DNA from: a bacterium
Lineage (GTDB): Bacteria; Elusimicrobiota; Elusimicrobia; Elusimicrobiales; UBA9959
Direction of reading: 5' to 3'
Length of the DNA: 64,000 nt
NCBI GenBank assembly: GCA_021786295.1
Contig: JAJYNO010000033.1
Location: 65,775 to 129,774, forward strand
Positions 8,570 to 16,939 of the stretch are shown here, piece after piece. A program made the position numbers and the translations under genes. The stretch's first letter is position 1. Each line of letters opens with the position of its first letter. The notes under the pieces are model-generated. The model was not told where the DNA came from, did no database searches, and worked only from the letters and a program-made list of their open reading frames with translations.

Positions 8570-9699
8570 TGGCGCCCGATATACACGTGCTGCAGCTAGT
8601 GGGGGACCCGGTGGGCGGGATACGCCGGCACGTGCACGCGCTGCTCTTCGGGCTTTCCGCTCGCGGGCTGCGCCAGAGCTACGCCTATTCCACCGCCGCC
8701 AGCGACCAGGTTTTCCGCAAGGAGCTGCCGCTGCTGGAGGCCGGGCTCGGCGGCCGGCTGCTGCCGCTGAAGATAAGCAAGAAGCCGTCCCCCGGCGACT
8801 TCGCCAACCTCGCCGCGCTGCGGCGCTACGTGCGGGCGAACGGCGTTACCATAGTCCACGGCCACGGGGCCAAGGGCGGGGCCTACGCGCGCCTGCTGGC
8901 GCTTCTCTGCGGCGTAAAGGCCGTCTATACGCCGCACGGCGGGGCTGTGCACGACATGTTCGGGAAGGCGGAGGGCCTCGCTTATACGCTGGCGGAAAAA
9001 GCTTTCCTGCCGCTGACGGACAGGTTCGTGTTCGAGTCCGCCTACTCGGCGCGCGCTTACGAGAAAAAGATCGGGCGCCCCGGCCGCTGGACGGTGAACC
9101 ACAACGGCATAGAGCCGCCGCCGGAAAGTCCTCCGGCGAGGCCGTTCCCGGCGCGGGGGGAGGCGGTGAATATCGGCGTGTTCGCCATGCTGCGCGGCCA
9201 GAAGGGGCAGCTTTACGCCGTGCGGGCCGCGGCGGAGCTGGCGCGCGCACGGAGCGGGGTTCTGCTGCACCTGTTCGGCGAGGGGCCGGACCGGGCCGCG
9301 CTGGAGGCCGAGGCCGCCAGGCTGGGGGCGTCCGGCGTAGTGCGGTTCCGCGGCGAGACCGAAGCGCCGCTGGAGCGCATGCGGGAGATGGACATAGTCC
9401 TGATCCCGTCGCTGTTCGAATCTTTCGGTTATGCCGCCATAGAGGCGTTCTCGCTTTCTAGGCCGGTGGTAGCCGCGCGCACCGGGGGGCTGCCGGAGAT
9501 AATCTCCGACGGGGAGGACGGCCTGCTTGCGGAACCCGGTTCCGGGGAGGCCCTGGCGGCCGCGCTGCGGCGGCTCATGGACGAGGACGGGCTGGCCGCG
9601 CGCCTGGCCGCCAAGGGGAGGCGGAAGGCCGCCGCCGATTTTTCCCTGGAGAGGATGCTCGCCGGGATAGCCGGCGTATACGGGGAGGTCGCGGCCTGA
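8569..9699 (+). CDS. Glycosyltransferase family 4 (GT-B)
   Basis: A 376-residue protein. The start ATG at 8569 overlaps the upstream TGA (TGATG). VGDPVGGIRRHVHALLFGL gives the N-terminal glycine loop and IVHGHGAKGGAYARLLAL an acceptor-side helix. In the C-terminal half, IVLIPSLFESFGYAAIEA contains the EX7E element of GT4 retaining transferases. The same reading frame stays open upstream inside the preceding gene, but that stretch is not protein-like. It would extend the lipid-linked glycan in the cytoplasm. Confidence 0.88.
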   Translation: MAPDIHVLQLVGDPVGGIRRHVHALLFGLSARGLRQSYAYSTAASDQVFRKELPLLEAGLGGRLLPLKISKKPSPGDFANLAALRRYVRANGVTIVHGHGAKGGAYARLLALLCGVKAVYTPHGGAVHDMFGKAEGLAYTLAEKAFLPLTDRFVFESAYSARAYEKKIGRPGRWTVNHNGIEPPPESPPARPFPARGEAVNIGVFAMLRGQKGQLYAVRAAAELARARSGVLLHLFGEGPDRAALEAEAARLGASGVVRFRGETEAPLERMREMDIVLIPSLFESFGYAAIEAFSLSRPVVAARTGGLPEIISDGEDGLLAEPGSGEALAAALRRLMDEDGLAARLAAKGRRKAAADFSLERMLAGIAGVYGEVAA

Positions 9700-9728
9700 C
9701 GCCATACCAGGCGGGCCCCGCGCGGCGC

Positions 9729-10925
9729 ATGAAGGAACTCCGGAAATTGCTCAGGCTGGCCGCAAGGGCTTTGAAGGAGCTCCGTTTCCTGGCTTTCGTG
9801 GCGAGGATAGACAAGCGGACCTGGCGGCGCCACGAGGAGCTGCTGAGCTGGGCCGAGAACCGGCGGGACGACGGGGACGGCGGCGCCGGCCCCGTGGTGC
9901 GCCGCGGCGCGGAGCTGCGGGCGGCGGCGCTGGCCTCGTTCAAGGGCAAGCTCCGCGGCGTTACGGGTCTCAGGGTGCTGCTGCACGTTCCGCCCAAGGA
10001 GACCTCGCCGGGGGGCTTCTCCCTTTTCAGCAACCTGGCCGACAGCCTGGAGTATATCGGCGTCCCGGCGAGGAAGCTGCACTGGGGGGACGATTTCGGC
10101 AGGGCCCTGGACGAGTTCTCCCCGACGCATTTCCTGAGCAGCGACCACCGGATGTACCTGGACCGCATAGACTGGGACCGCGCGGCGGCCTACCGGAAGG
10201 GCCGCCAGTTCGCCGTGGGGCTGACCGCCTCGGTGGACCTGCAGGGGGACATCACGCTGGCGGACCGCCTGGAGTGGGGCCGCGCGCACGGGGTCTCTTT
10301 CTATTACGGCTTCAGGACCGGCGAGTATTTCGGGGAGAGGCCGGAGTATGCGCCCTACTTCGGACGGGGCGGGAAGATAATCAGCGTGGAATTCGGGGCG
10401 AACCCGCTGCTGTACTACCCGGTCCAGGCGCGCGAGAAGGACCTGGACTATATTTTCCTCGCGTCCTCCAACATAGACAAGCACGCGCGGTATTTCGAGT
10501 GGCTGCCGGAGATAGTTTTCAGGACGCCGGGGCTCATAGACGGGCCGGGCTGGTACCGCATCGGCCGCTGCGCGCCGAGGGAGATACACAGGCACCTGTA
10601 CGCGCGCGCCAAGGTCGGGCTGAACCTGCACATCGACGACAGCCTGCGGTGGGCTTCGGAGCTGAACGAGAGGACTTACATACTGGCCGCCTGCGGCCTG
10701 CCGCAGCTGATAGACAACCCCAAGCTGCTCTTCAGGCGCTTCAGCCGGGAGGCGGTGTTCTGCGCGGAGACGCCGGCCGAATACGCCTGGCTCTACCGCG
10801 GGATCCTGGCGGACCCGAAGGCCGCGGAGCAGCGGGCCCTGCTGGCGCTGGAGGAAGTGTACGCCCGGCACACGACTTTCCACCGCGCCGAGAAGCTGGC
10901 GGCTGAGCTCGCCGCGCTGTCCTGA
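9729..10925 (+). CDS. Glycosyltransferase, CgeB-like
   Basis: A 398-residue protein. LRVLLHVPPKETSPGGFSLF lies in the N-terminal domain. A linker, LDYIFLASSNIDKHARYFEW, precedes the C-terminal GT-B half with RAKVGLNLHIDDS and ELNERTYILAACGLPQLIDN. The latter aligns in position with the EIPGCGG block of the CgeB-like gene at 5358, where the donor-binding acid is expected. It is the last plus-strand gene of the transferase run and starts 29 bases after the GT4. It is followed by a 158-base gap containing a duplicated gene end and then the DUF4143 ATPase. Confidence 0.75.
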   Translation: MKELRKLLRLAARALKELRFLAFVARIDKRTWRRHEELLSWAENRRDDGDGGAGPVVRRGAELRAAALASFKGKLRGVTGLRVLLHVPPKETSPGGFSLFSNLADSLEYIGVPARKLHWGDDFGRALDEFSPTHFLSSDHRMYLDRIDWDRAAAYRKGRQFAVGLTASVDLQGDITLADRLEWGRAHGVSFYYGFRTGEYFGERPEYAPYFGRGGKIISVEFGANPLLYYPVQAREKDLDYIFLASSNIDKHARYFEWLPEIVFRTPGLIDGPGWYRIGRCAPREIHRHLYARAKVGLNLHIDDSLRWASELNERTYILAACGLPQLIDNPKLLFRRFSREAVFCAETPAEYAWLYRGILADPKAAEQRALLALEEVYARHTTFHRAEKLAAELAALS

Positions 10926-10949
10926 AAAATATGGTGGCGGCGCCTGAAG

Positions 10950-10980
10950 TTCAGCGCGCGCCTTCGCGGTTGAGCACCAC
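10950..10980. repeat. 31-bp direct repeat, left copy
   Basis: This 31-base segment matches 12247-12277 at 29 of 31 positions in the same orientation. The right copy is the true 3' end of the sugar-transferase gene, including its stop. The left copy stands alone outside any gene. The two copies bracket the DUF4143 ATPase gene. Confidence 0.85.
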
Positions 10981-10986
10981 CTTTGT
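10951..10986 (-). pseudogene. Remnant of a sugar-transferase 3' end
   Basis: Read on the minus strand, this stretch ends with TKVVLNREGAR and a stop. The intact transferase at 12248-13690 ends with GVVLNREGAR and a stop. The similarity fades beyond about 12 codons; the adjacent codons read FPYCIDHRIS. It is either the trace of a deleted second transferase gene or a duplication made when the neighbouring ATPase cassette arrived. No start or further domain is left, so it cannot be functional. Confidence 0.6.
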
Positions 10987-11048
10987 GCTTATCCTGTGGT
11001 CGATGCAATAAGGAAAGTCTAATTCCGAAAATGGGTGTAAAATGGAAT

Positions 11049-11077
11049 TTGCGTTTCCATAAATTACCTGCTATAAT
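11049..11077 (+). promoter_or_regulatory. Sigma-70-type promoter for the ATPase gene
   Basis: TTGCGT at 11049-11054 is followed by exactly 17 bases and a consensus TATAAT at 11072-11077. The gene's ATG begins at 11084, six bases after the -10 box. Transcription should therefore start at or next to the start codon, giving a leaderless or nearly leaderless message. No Shine-Dalgarno is present. Confidence 0.6.
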
Positions 11078-11083
11078 CTGGAT

Positions 11084-12229
11084 ATGATAAGAAGATTCCT
11101 GCTGCCGCCGGCCCAGAGTTTTTTCCTTTTTGGGCCGCGCGGTACCGGCAAATCCGTCTGGACGCGTGCGGCTTTTCCCGACGCGCTGGTCCTGGATTTT
11201 CTGGACCCGGAAATATTCCGGTCTTATTCCGCCTATCCCGAACGTCTGCGGGAAGCTGTATTGGCAGGGGGGAAAAAAGACATTCTTCTGGATGAGATAC
11301 AAAAAGTGCCGCAGGTTTTAAGCGTTATCCACGCGCTGATAGAAGAAAAACGCGGTCTGCGTTTTATAATGACGGGCTCCAGTTCGCGCAAGATCAAAAA
11401 GACCGGCGCAGACCTGCTGGCCGGCCGGGCGCTCAATGCTTCGCTTCATCCTTTTATGGCTTCAGAGCTGGGGGAGGCTTTCTCTCTGGAAAAAGCCCTT
11501 GCTACCGGCTTGGTGCCGCTGGTCTGGTTCGCCGCCGACCCGCAGCAGACTTTAAAGAGTTATCACGCATTGTATCTTAAGGAAGAAGTTCAGGCGGAGG
11601 CCCTGGTGCGCAGCATACCTGCTTTCACGCGTTTTCTGGAGGCGGTAAGCTTTTCGCATGGTTCGGTGCTAAGCGTAAGCGCGGTGGCCCGCGAATGCGA
11701 GGCTGAACGCAAAACGGTGGAAGGGTATCTGAAAATACTTGAGGACTTGCTGTTAAGTTTTCAGGTCGGCGTTTTTACCAGGCGGGCTAAACGCCGGCTG
11801 GCGGCGCATCCTAAATTCTACCTGTTCGACTCCGGAGTGTTCCGCAGCCTGCGCCCCAAGGGGCCGCTGGACCGGCCAGAGGAGATAGGCGGCCTGGCTT
11901 TGGAGGGGCTTGTTGCACAGCATTTGCGGGCCTGGATCAGTTACCGGGGCAGGGAGAATGCTTTATACTACTGGCGCACGCAGAAAGGCGTAGAGGTGGA
12001 TTTCGTCGTTTATGGCGAAGACGGGCTTTATGCGGTGGAAGTTAAGAATTCCGCAAAGGTGCAGCCGGAGCATTTAAAGGGGCTGCGGGCTTTTTCCGAA
12101 GACTACCCGGAGGCGCGCTGCCTGCTGCTTTACCGGGGGGCGCAGCGGCTTAGGAAGGGCAACGTGCTATGTCTTCCTTGTGAGGATTTCCTGCGCGGCT
12201 TGCGGCCTGGGAAAGTTATATGGCAGTGA
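11084..12229 (+). CDS. AAA ATPase with DUF4143 C-terminal domain
   Basis: A 381-residue protein. FLFGPRGTGKS at residues 14-24 is the Walker A loop and KDILLDEIQKVPQVL the Walker B region. RFIMTGSSSRKIKK is the sensor strand, and the second half has LEGLVAQHLRAWI and YWRTQKGVEVDFVV with a PD-(D/E)XK-like EVKNS ending. This is the standard layout of the AAA_14/DUF4143 family, widespread in bacteria and archaea, frequently horizontally moved and without a settled function. Codon use here (many AAA, TTT, TTA) is clearly richer in A+T than in the flanking polysaccharide genes. It has its own promoter and lies between direct repeats, which suggests acquisition. Confidence 0.85.
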   Translation: MIRRFLLPPAQSFFLFGPRGTGKSVWTRAAFPDALVLDFLDPEIFRSYSAYPERLREAVLAGGKKDILLDEIQKVPQVLSVIHALIEEKRGLRFIMTGSSSRKIKKTGADLLAGRALNASLHPFMASELGEAFSLEKALATGLVPLVWFAADPQQTLKSYHALYLKEEVQAEALVRSIPAFTRFLEAVSFSHGSVLSVSAVARECEAERKTVEGYLKILEDLLLSFQVGVFTRRAKRRLAAHPKFYLFDSGVFRSLRPKGPLDRPEEIGGLALEGLVAQHLRAWISYRGRENALYYWRTQKGVEVDFVVYGEDGLYAVEVKNSAKVQPEHLKGLRAFSEDYPEARCLLLYRGAQRLRKGNVLCLPCEDFLRGLRPGKVIWQ

Positions 12230-12246
12230 AAGCTGCGCTGTCCCGC

Positions 12247-12277
12247 TTCAGCGGGCGCCTTCGCGGTTGAGGACCAC
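12247..12277. repeat. 31-bp direct repeat, right copy (gene end)
   Basis: This copy is the last ten codons and stop of the minus-strand sugar transferase. It repeats 10950-10980 with two mismatches. The orientation is direct and the distance between copies is 1297 bases. Confidence 0.85.
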
Positions 12278-13690
12278 CCCGACGGTCTTGAAGGCTATCA
12301 TCACGTCCAGCCAGAGGTCCCAGTTCTTGACGTACCAGCCGTCCATGGCCAGGCGGAAGTCGTAGGAGGTCTCGCTGCGGCCGCTCACCTGCCAGAGGCC
12401 CGTTATGCCCGGCGGCAGGCGCAGTATTATGTGCCCGTCGCCCGCGAGGAACTCCCGTTCCCTGGGGAGGTAGGGGCGCGGGCCGATGAGGCTCATCTCG
12501 CCCTTGAGGATGTTGAAGACCTGCGGCAGTTCGTCCAGGGAGCTTGAGCGCAGCCAGCGGCCGACCGGGGTGATGCGCGGGTCGTTCTTCAGTTTCCAGT
12601 ACTTCTGCCATTCCTGCCTGGCCTCCGGGTCGGTGGCCAGGATCTCCTCCAGGCGTTCCTCGGCGTCCTGGTACATGGTGCGGAACTTGTAGCACATGAA
12701 CGGGCGGCCGTTCTTTCCGATGCGTTCCTGCTTGAGTATAGCAGGGCCTGGAGAGTCTTTCTTTATGAGCCTGGCGATGTGTATAAGCGCCGGGACCGAA
12801 AGAATAAAAACAGCCAGTCCCGCCAGATAGTCTATAAAGCGTTTTGTGCTGTAGGTTAGCGGGTGGGAGAGATTGTTGCGTATTTCGAGGATGACGGTCT
12901 GCTCCCGGAAAAAATGCCTGAGCTCGGTGCCGCTGACGGCGATGCCTCCTATATCCGGTATAAAGAGCGTGTTCTCGGCCTTGTGCTGTATATGGTTGAT
13001 GAGCCGGATAAGAGCGTCTTTGTCCAGCTCCGGTTTGGCCACTACGACATCGTGGATGTCCGCGCTTTTTATGTAGCGCTCTATCTTGTCTACGCCGCGG
13101 TGTACTTTATGGCAGCTGATCTGCAGGGTGGACGGCGTGTCGTCTATAAAGCCTCCCACCACGTAGCCGAGGTTGGGCTCGTGCGAGATGGCCGCGTACG
13201 CGCTGCGGGCAGCGTCTCCGGACCCGACAATTAGGAGCTTGCGGATCATCAGGCCTGCGCTGTAAAGCAGCCTCTTGACGCGCAGCCGTATGAGCGGCAT
13301 CAGCATGACGGCAAGGAGGAACATGGCGACGACGAGCGCGCGGGAATACTGTTCGGCGCGCTTCATCAGGAAAAGCATGATGAGCGTGGCCACGGTAGCG
13401 AGGAAAGACGACTTCCAGAGGAACTTTACCTCGTCCCAGGCGGCGAACCTGCGGTTGTAGCCCTCCTCGTAGAACATCACCAGCAGCCAGACCGGGAAGA
13501 GCCACCAGTAGGCGCGGAAATGGTACTGGAAAGGAGGCAGGCCGAGCAGCAGGTGCGGCAGGACGACCAGCCGGACCAGTACCGCGAGATGGAAGATGGC
13601 GAGCAGCGCGGCCGAGTCCAGCAGGAAAAGCGCCAGTATCCCCAGGCGGTTCTTGAGCTTGGTGGGGGTGAGGTGCTGTTGCAGTGTCAT
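12248..13690 (-). CDS. Undecaprenyl-phosphate sugar phosphotransferase (WbaP/exopolysaccharide type)
   Basis: A 480-residue initiating enzyme that loads the first sugar-1-phosphate onto undecaprenyl phosphate. Four or five membrane helices fill roughly residues 15-135. A Rossmann-like CoA_binding domain follows (LLIVGSGDAARSAYAAI near residue 155), then the catalytic bacterial sugar transferase domain (PF02397). In that domain KRFIDYLAGLAVFILSVPAL is the membrane-embedded helix, and SPGPAILKQERIGKNGRPF, YKFRTM, SSLDELPQVFNILKGEMSLIGPRP are its signatures. The sugar is usually glucose or galactose for this architecture. Its 3' end is duplicated on the far side of the ATPase gene. It is followed in the same direction by nothing but the ATPase, and preceded by a ligase-like gene. 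Confidence 0.9.
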   Translation of the reverse strand: MTLQQHLTPTKLKNRLGILALFLLDSAALLAIFHLAVLVRLVVLPHLLLGLPPFQYHFRAYWWLFPVWLLVMFYEEGYNRRFAAWDEVKFLWKSSFLATVATLIMLFLMKRAEQYSRALVVAMFLLAVMLMPLIRLRVKRLLYSAGLMIRKLLIVGSGDAARSAYAAISHEPNLGYVVGGFIDDTPSTLQISCHKVHRGVDKIERYIKSADIHDVVVAKPELDKDALIRLINHIQHKAENTLFIPDIGGIAVSGTELRHFFREQTVILEIRNNLSHPLTYSTKRFIDYLAGLAVFILSVPALIHIARLIKKDSPGPAILKQERIGKNGRPFMCYKFRTMYQDAEERLEEILATDPEARQEWQKYWKLKNDPRITPVGRWLRSSSLDELPQVFNILKGEMSLIGPRPYLPREREFLAGDGHIILRLPPGITGLWQVSGRSETSYDFRLAMDGWYVKNWDLWLDVMIAFKTVGVVLNREGAR

Positions 13691-13743
13691 GCGCGCGGAA
13701 GGACGGGCAGCCGCCCCTTTCCGTCAGGATATTATACTGAATA

Positions 13744-14958
13744 TCACGCGGAGGGACCGGCCGGCGCGTCTCCGCCGGCGCCGCCGGGCCGCCCGGCTTT
13801 GCCTGAGACGGCGGCTATGAAATACACTAAGAAGGCCGTGAGCGGCAGGTCGAAGGAGGAGTCCGTGATCATCATCACCAGGAAGCCCGCCAGCGCCGCC
13901 AGGCCCCAGGCGGAATAGACGTCCCGGTATTCCAGGAAGCTCTTCGCCGAGCTGCGCAGCAGCGCGTACAACAGGAGCAGCAGGGCGAAAAGTCCGGGCA
14001 GGCCGCTCTCGGCGAGGTGCTGCAGATACAGGTCGTGAACGTCCTGGAAGTCTATCTTGTTGTCTACCGGCTGGTGGTGGTAGTAGTTGAAGACCCGCCT
14101 TAGGGCGTAGGGCCCGGTGCCGGTCAGGGGGTAGTCCCTGAAAATACGCAGCCCGGAGTGCCACATGGAGAAGCGCACGTTCACCGTGTAGTCCTTTTTT
14201 ATGTCCGTGACGCGCTCCCTGCTGGCCTTGTTCTGCACCGCGGTGGCCGCGAAGGCCAGCAGTAAGACCGAGAAAAGAACGAGGACGGTCTTGCGGGCTT
14301 CCCTGATCAGGGCGAAGACGACGCCGAGCGACAGGATAAGGCCCAGCGCCGGGCCCCGCGAAAGGCTGGCGCAGAAGCCGGCGAAGATGCAGGCCAGCAG
14401 CGCCTGCAGCAGTCCGCGGGCCCTGCCCCGGGCGGCGGTGGCGGCCAGCACGGCCATTACCGCGGCCAGGGCCATGACCTCGCCGTAGCTGACGGCGTGC
14501 ATGGCGCCGTAGGCCCGCACGAGGCTGGTCCCGGAGGAGCGCAGAAGGGAGCTTGTCAGCTGCCATACCCCCATAAGTCCGGCGGCGGCGGCGCCGGCCA
14601 GGAACCAGCGGACGGCTTTTTGGCGGGAGCCGTTGGAGACCGCGTGGAAAAGCGTCAGGGCCGCCAGGACCTTCATCAGTTCGGTGTTCAGCCGGGAAAA
14701 GCTCAGGTGCGGGTCCAGGGAGAAGATGGAGGAGAAGACGTAGGAGACCAGGTATACCGTCAGCGGGAAGACGAGGGGGTTCTGGTTCAGTTCCGACGCC
14801 GTCCGCCGGAAGCCTTCCGGCGAGGCGAAGGTTTTCCAGACGACGGCGGCCGCCATCAGCAATATGGCCGCTTCGCTCAGCGTGATGGAGAGCAGGCAGG
14901 CCGCAGCGAAAAAGTACAGCCCGGCTCGCAGGGTCCTGTCCGGCAGTGCTTTGTCCAT
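13744..14958 (-). CDS. O-antigen ligase/polymerase-like membrane protein (second copy)
   Basis: A 404-residue polytopic protein with about 10-12 hydrophobic helices. The Wzy_C fold is recognisable from FCASLSRGPALGLILSLGVV, the periplasmic-loop motif LTGTGPYALRRVFNYYHH, and the conserved histidine loop DVHDLYLQHLAESGLPG. It resembles WaaL/Wzy proteins and is clearly diverged from the ligase-like protein at 6446-7762. It reads toward the WbaP-type gene with a 53-base gap, so the two are probably one operon. Whether it polymerises or ligates cannot be decided from sequence. Confidence 0.8.
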   Translation of the reverse strand: MDKALPDRTLRAGLYFFAAACLLSITLSEAAILLMAAAVVWKTFASPEGFRRTASELNQNPLVFPLTVYLVSYVFSSIFSLDPHLSFSRLNTELMKVLAALTLFHAVSNGSRQKAVRWFLAGAAAAGLMGVWQLTSSLLRSSGTSLVRAYGAMHAVSYGEVMALAAVMAVLAATAARGRARGLLQALLACIFAGFCASLSRGPALGLILSLGVVFALIREARKTVLVLFSVLLLAFAATAVQNKASRERVTDIKKDYTVNVRFSMWHSGLRIFRDYPLTGTGPYALRRVFNYYHHQPVDNKIDFQDVHDLYLQHLAESGLPGLFALLLLLYALLRSSAKSFLEYRDVYSAWGLAALAGFLVMMITDSSFDLPLTAFLVYFIAAVSGKAGRPGGAGGDAPAGPSA

Positions 14959-15040
14959 AAATTTTAATGATAAGATATCCCCGGGTTTCGTTTCAATAGA
15001 AATGGGAAGGTCTGGCTTTGCCGGGGTGCGCTGCGTGGAT

Positions 15041-15856
15041 ATGAAAAAGTTCGGTCTTATCGCCGGGTTCCTGTCGCTGGTCTGCTCCGGCGCGGGGGAG
15101 CTGCGCGCCCAGCAGTACGGGCTGCAGGCTCTGGTGCCGCCGGAGGCGGATATGTCGCGCGAGGCGACGCGGGATATCTCCGGCGGCTTCCTGGCCCTGC
15201 GCGGGGGCGGGGCGGACCTGAACGGGCTTGACGTGAGCGTATTCTACGGCAAGCGCGTCTCCAGCGGCACGTACAGCGCGCTCACCGCGGGGACGGCGCT
15301 GATAGGCCTGCCCGGCAGCGGCTATTTCGACGTCGGGACGGCAAGGCGGGACCTGGCTGGAATGACGATACACGGCAGCACCGACAAATACTACCTCTTC
15401 GGCGGCGGAGGCGTGCCGCGCCTGGCGCTGCTCGCCTCCGTGCCGGTGTCGTTCGGGGATTTCTCCGTGATAAAGGACAAAAAGGAAGAGGGGCGTTTTT
15501 ATAACCTGCTGACCGGCGTGCAGGGCGGCGCCTATTACAACGCGCGGGGCGGGGATTTCCTTCTTACGCCGTCGGTGCTGCTCGCTTTAATGGGCGGCTA
15601 CAAGGAAACGTACAGCGGCGGGGTTTACTGGAGCAACCGGAAGGCCGGCTGGATAAGACCCTACGCGGTTCTGACGCTCGGCGCCGACCTGGCCTGCCTG
15701 CCGCGGGAATGGAAGCTGGGCGCCGTCTACCAGCGGTTCTTCAGTTCCGGCCAGCAGAGGGCCATGGACGTGCTGCAGTTCAGGTTTGCGCTGGGCTGGG
15801 GAGGGGCGCACGGCAAGGCGGGGAAGCCGGCGGCCGGGCAGGGAGAGATTGATTGA
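15041..15856 (+). CDS. Secreted or outer-membrane protein of unknown function
   Basis: A 271-residue protein starting at ATG 15041, chosen because it opens a clean signal peptide (MKKFGLIAGFLSLVCSGAGE, cleavage expected near LRAQ). The mature part alternates hydrophobic and polar residues with many glycines and aromatics, including GSGYFDVGTARRDL, KYYLFGGGG and VYQRFFSSGQQ. It ends FRFALGW before a low-complexity tail. That pattern suggests a small outer-membrane beta-barrel. It sits between divergent polysaccharide genes, so a role in surface glycan export or assembly is possible. I do not recognise a family. Confidence 0.6.
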   Translation: MKKFGLIAGFLSLVCSGAGELRAQQYGLQALVPPEADMSREATRDISGGFLALRGGGADLNGLDVSVFYGKRVSSGTYSALTAGTALIGLPGSGYFDVGTARRDLAGMTIHGSTDKYYLFGGGGVPRLALLASVPVSFGDFSVIKDKKEEGRFYNLLTGVQGGAYYNARGGDFLLTPSVLLALMGGYKETYSGGVYWSNRKAGWIRPYAVLTLGADLACLPREWKLGAVYQRFFSSGQQRAMDVLQFRFALGWGGAHGKAGKPAAGQGEID

Positions 15857-15907
15857 GCCCCGTTATACTGCTAAAATTTATTCGCGTCTATAATGGGAGG
15901 AGCGGCG

Positions 15908-16861
15908 ATGAAGAGGCTTAAGATACTTGTGACGGGCGGCGCGGGCTTCATAGGCTCGCACCTGTGCAGGCGGCTGCTGGCTGACGGGCACGACGTGCTG
16001 TGCGTGGACAGCCTGTTCACCGGCAGCAAGGACAACATCCTGGACCTTTTCGACAACAAGCGCTTCGAGTTCCTGCGCCACGACATCACCGAGCCGCTCA
16101 CGGTGGAGGTCGACCAGATCTACAACCTGGCCTGCCCGGCCTCGCCGGTGCACTACCAGTTCAACCCGGTGCACACGACGAAGACCTCGGTGCACGGCGC
16201 CATCAACATGCTGGGGCTGGCCCGCCGCACCAAGGCGCGCATCCTGCAGGCCTCTACGAGCGAGGTGTACGGCGACCCGGAGGTGCACCCGCAGCCGGAG
16301 GGCTACTGGGGCCGCGTCAACACGATAGGCCCGCGCGCCTGCTACGACGAGGGCAAGCGCTGCGCCGAGACGCTGTTCTTCGACTACCACCGCCAGCACA
16401 GGCTGGAGATAAAGGTGGTGCGCATCTTCAACACTTACGGCCCGAACATGCATCCCAACGACGGGCGCGTGGTCAGCAACTTCATCGTGCAGGCGCTGCG
16501 GAACAAGGACATCACCATCTACGGCGAGGGCGCGCAGACGCGCAGCTTCCAGTACGTGGACGACCTGGTGGAGGGGATGCTGGCCATGATGGCCAGCCCC
16601 GCGGACTTCACCGGTCCGGTGAACATCGGCAATCCCGGCGAGTTCACCATTAAGCAGCTAGCCGAGAAGGTGCTGGAGCTCATCCCCGAGAGCCGGAGCA
16701 GGCTGGTTTACAAGCCGCTGCCGCAGGACGACCCGCGCCAGCGACAGCCGGATATCCGCCTGGCCGGGGAAAAGCTCGGCTGGGCCCCCAAAGTAGCCCT
16801 GCAAGAAGGCCTCCTCAAAACCATCGCCTACTTCCGAAAAAGGGGACAGGCTGCTTTTTAA
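15908..16861 (+). CDS. UDP-glucuronate decarboxylase (UDP-xylose synthase)
   Basis: A 317-residue short-chain dehydrogenase/epimerase-type enzyme converting UDP-glucuronate to UDP-xylose. [15 protein letters not shown] binds [21 protein letters not shown] carries the catalytic Ser/Thr, and [15 protein letters not shown] contains the YxxxK pair. The run [20 protein letters not shown] is characteristic of the UXS subgroup and close to animal UXS1. ATG 15908 is chosen over 15893 because GGGAGG at 15895-15900 is then correctly spaced. The last codons (KRGQAAF and stop) are made by an invading repeat at 16837-16859, so the natural C-terminus may have been altered. The dehydrogenase next door makes its substrate. 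Confidence 0.92.
   Translation: MKRLKILVTGGAGFIGSHLCRRLLADGHDVLCVDSLFTGSKDNILDLFDNKRFEFLRHDITEPLTVEVDQIYNLACPASPVHYQFNPVHTTKTSVHGAINMLGLARRTKARILQASTSEVYGDPEVHPQPEGYWGRVNTIGPRACYDEGKRCAETLFFDYHRQHRLEIKVVRIFNTYGPNMHPNDGRVVSNFIVQALRNKDITIYGEGAQTRSFQYVDDLVEGMLAMMASPADFTGPVNIGNPGEFTIKQLAEKVLELIPESRSRLVYKPLPQDDPRQRQPDIRLAGEKLGWAPKVALQEGLLKTIAYFRKRGQAAF
16837..16859. repeat. GGGACAG-core palindromic repeat, copy 1
   Basis: An A-run, GGGGACAGGCTGC and a T-run. The ends are complementary (AAAAAG with CTTTTT). It overlaps the final codons of the UDP-xylose synthase gene and its last two T's form part of the TAA stop at 16859-16861. Copy 2 follows 21 bases later in direct orientation. Confidence 0.85.
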
Positions 16862-16880
16862 GGGGCGTGCGCCAGAGGAG

Positions 16881-16905
16881 AAAAAAGGGGACAGGCTGCT
16901 TTTTT
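16881..16905. repeat. GGGACAG-core palindromic repeat, copy 2
   Basis: Same core as copy 1 (GGGGACAGGCTGC) with six A's before and six T's after. It lies in the short gap before the UDP-glucose dehydrogenase gene. Confidence 0.85.
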
Positions 16906-16939
16906 CTGGAAAGTCCGCCCTTTGTCTTGAGGAGCTTAA

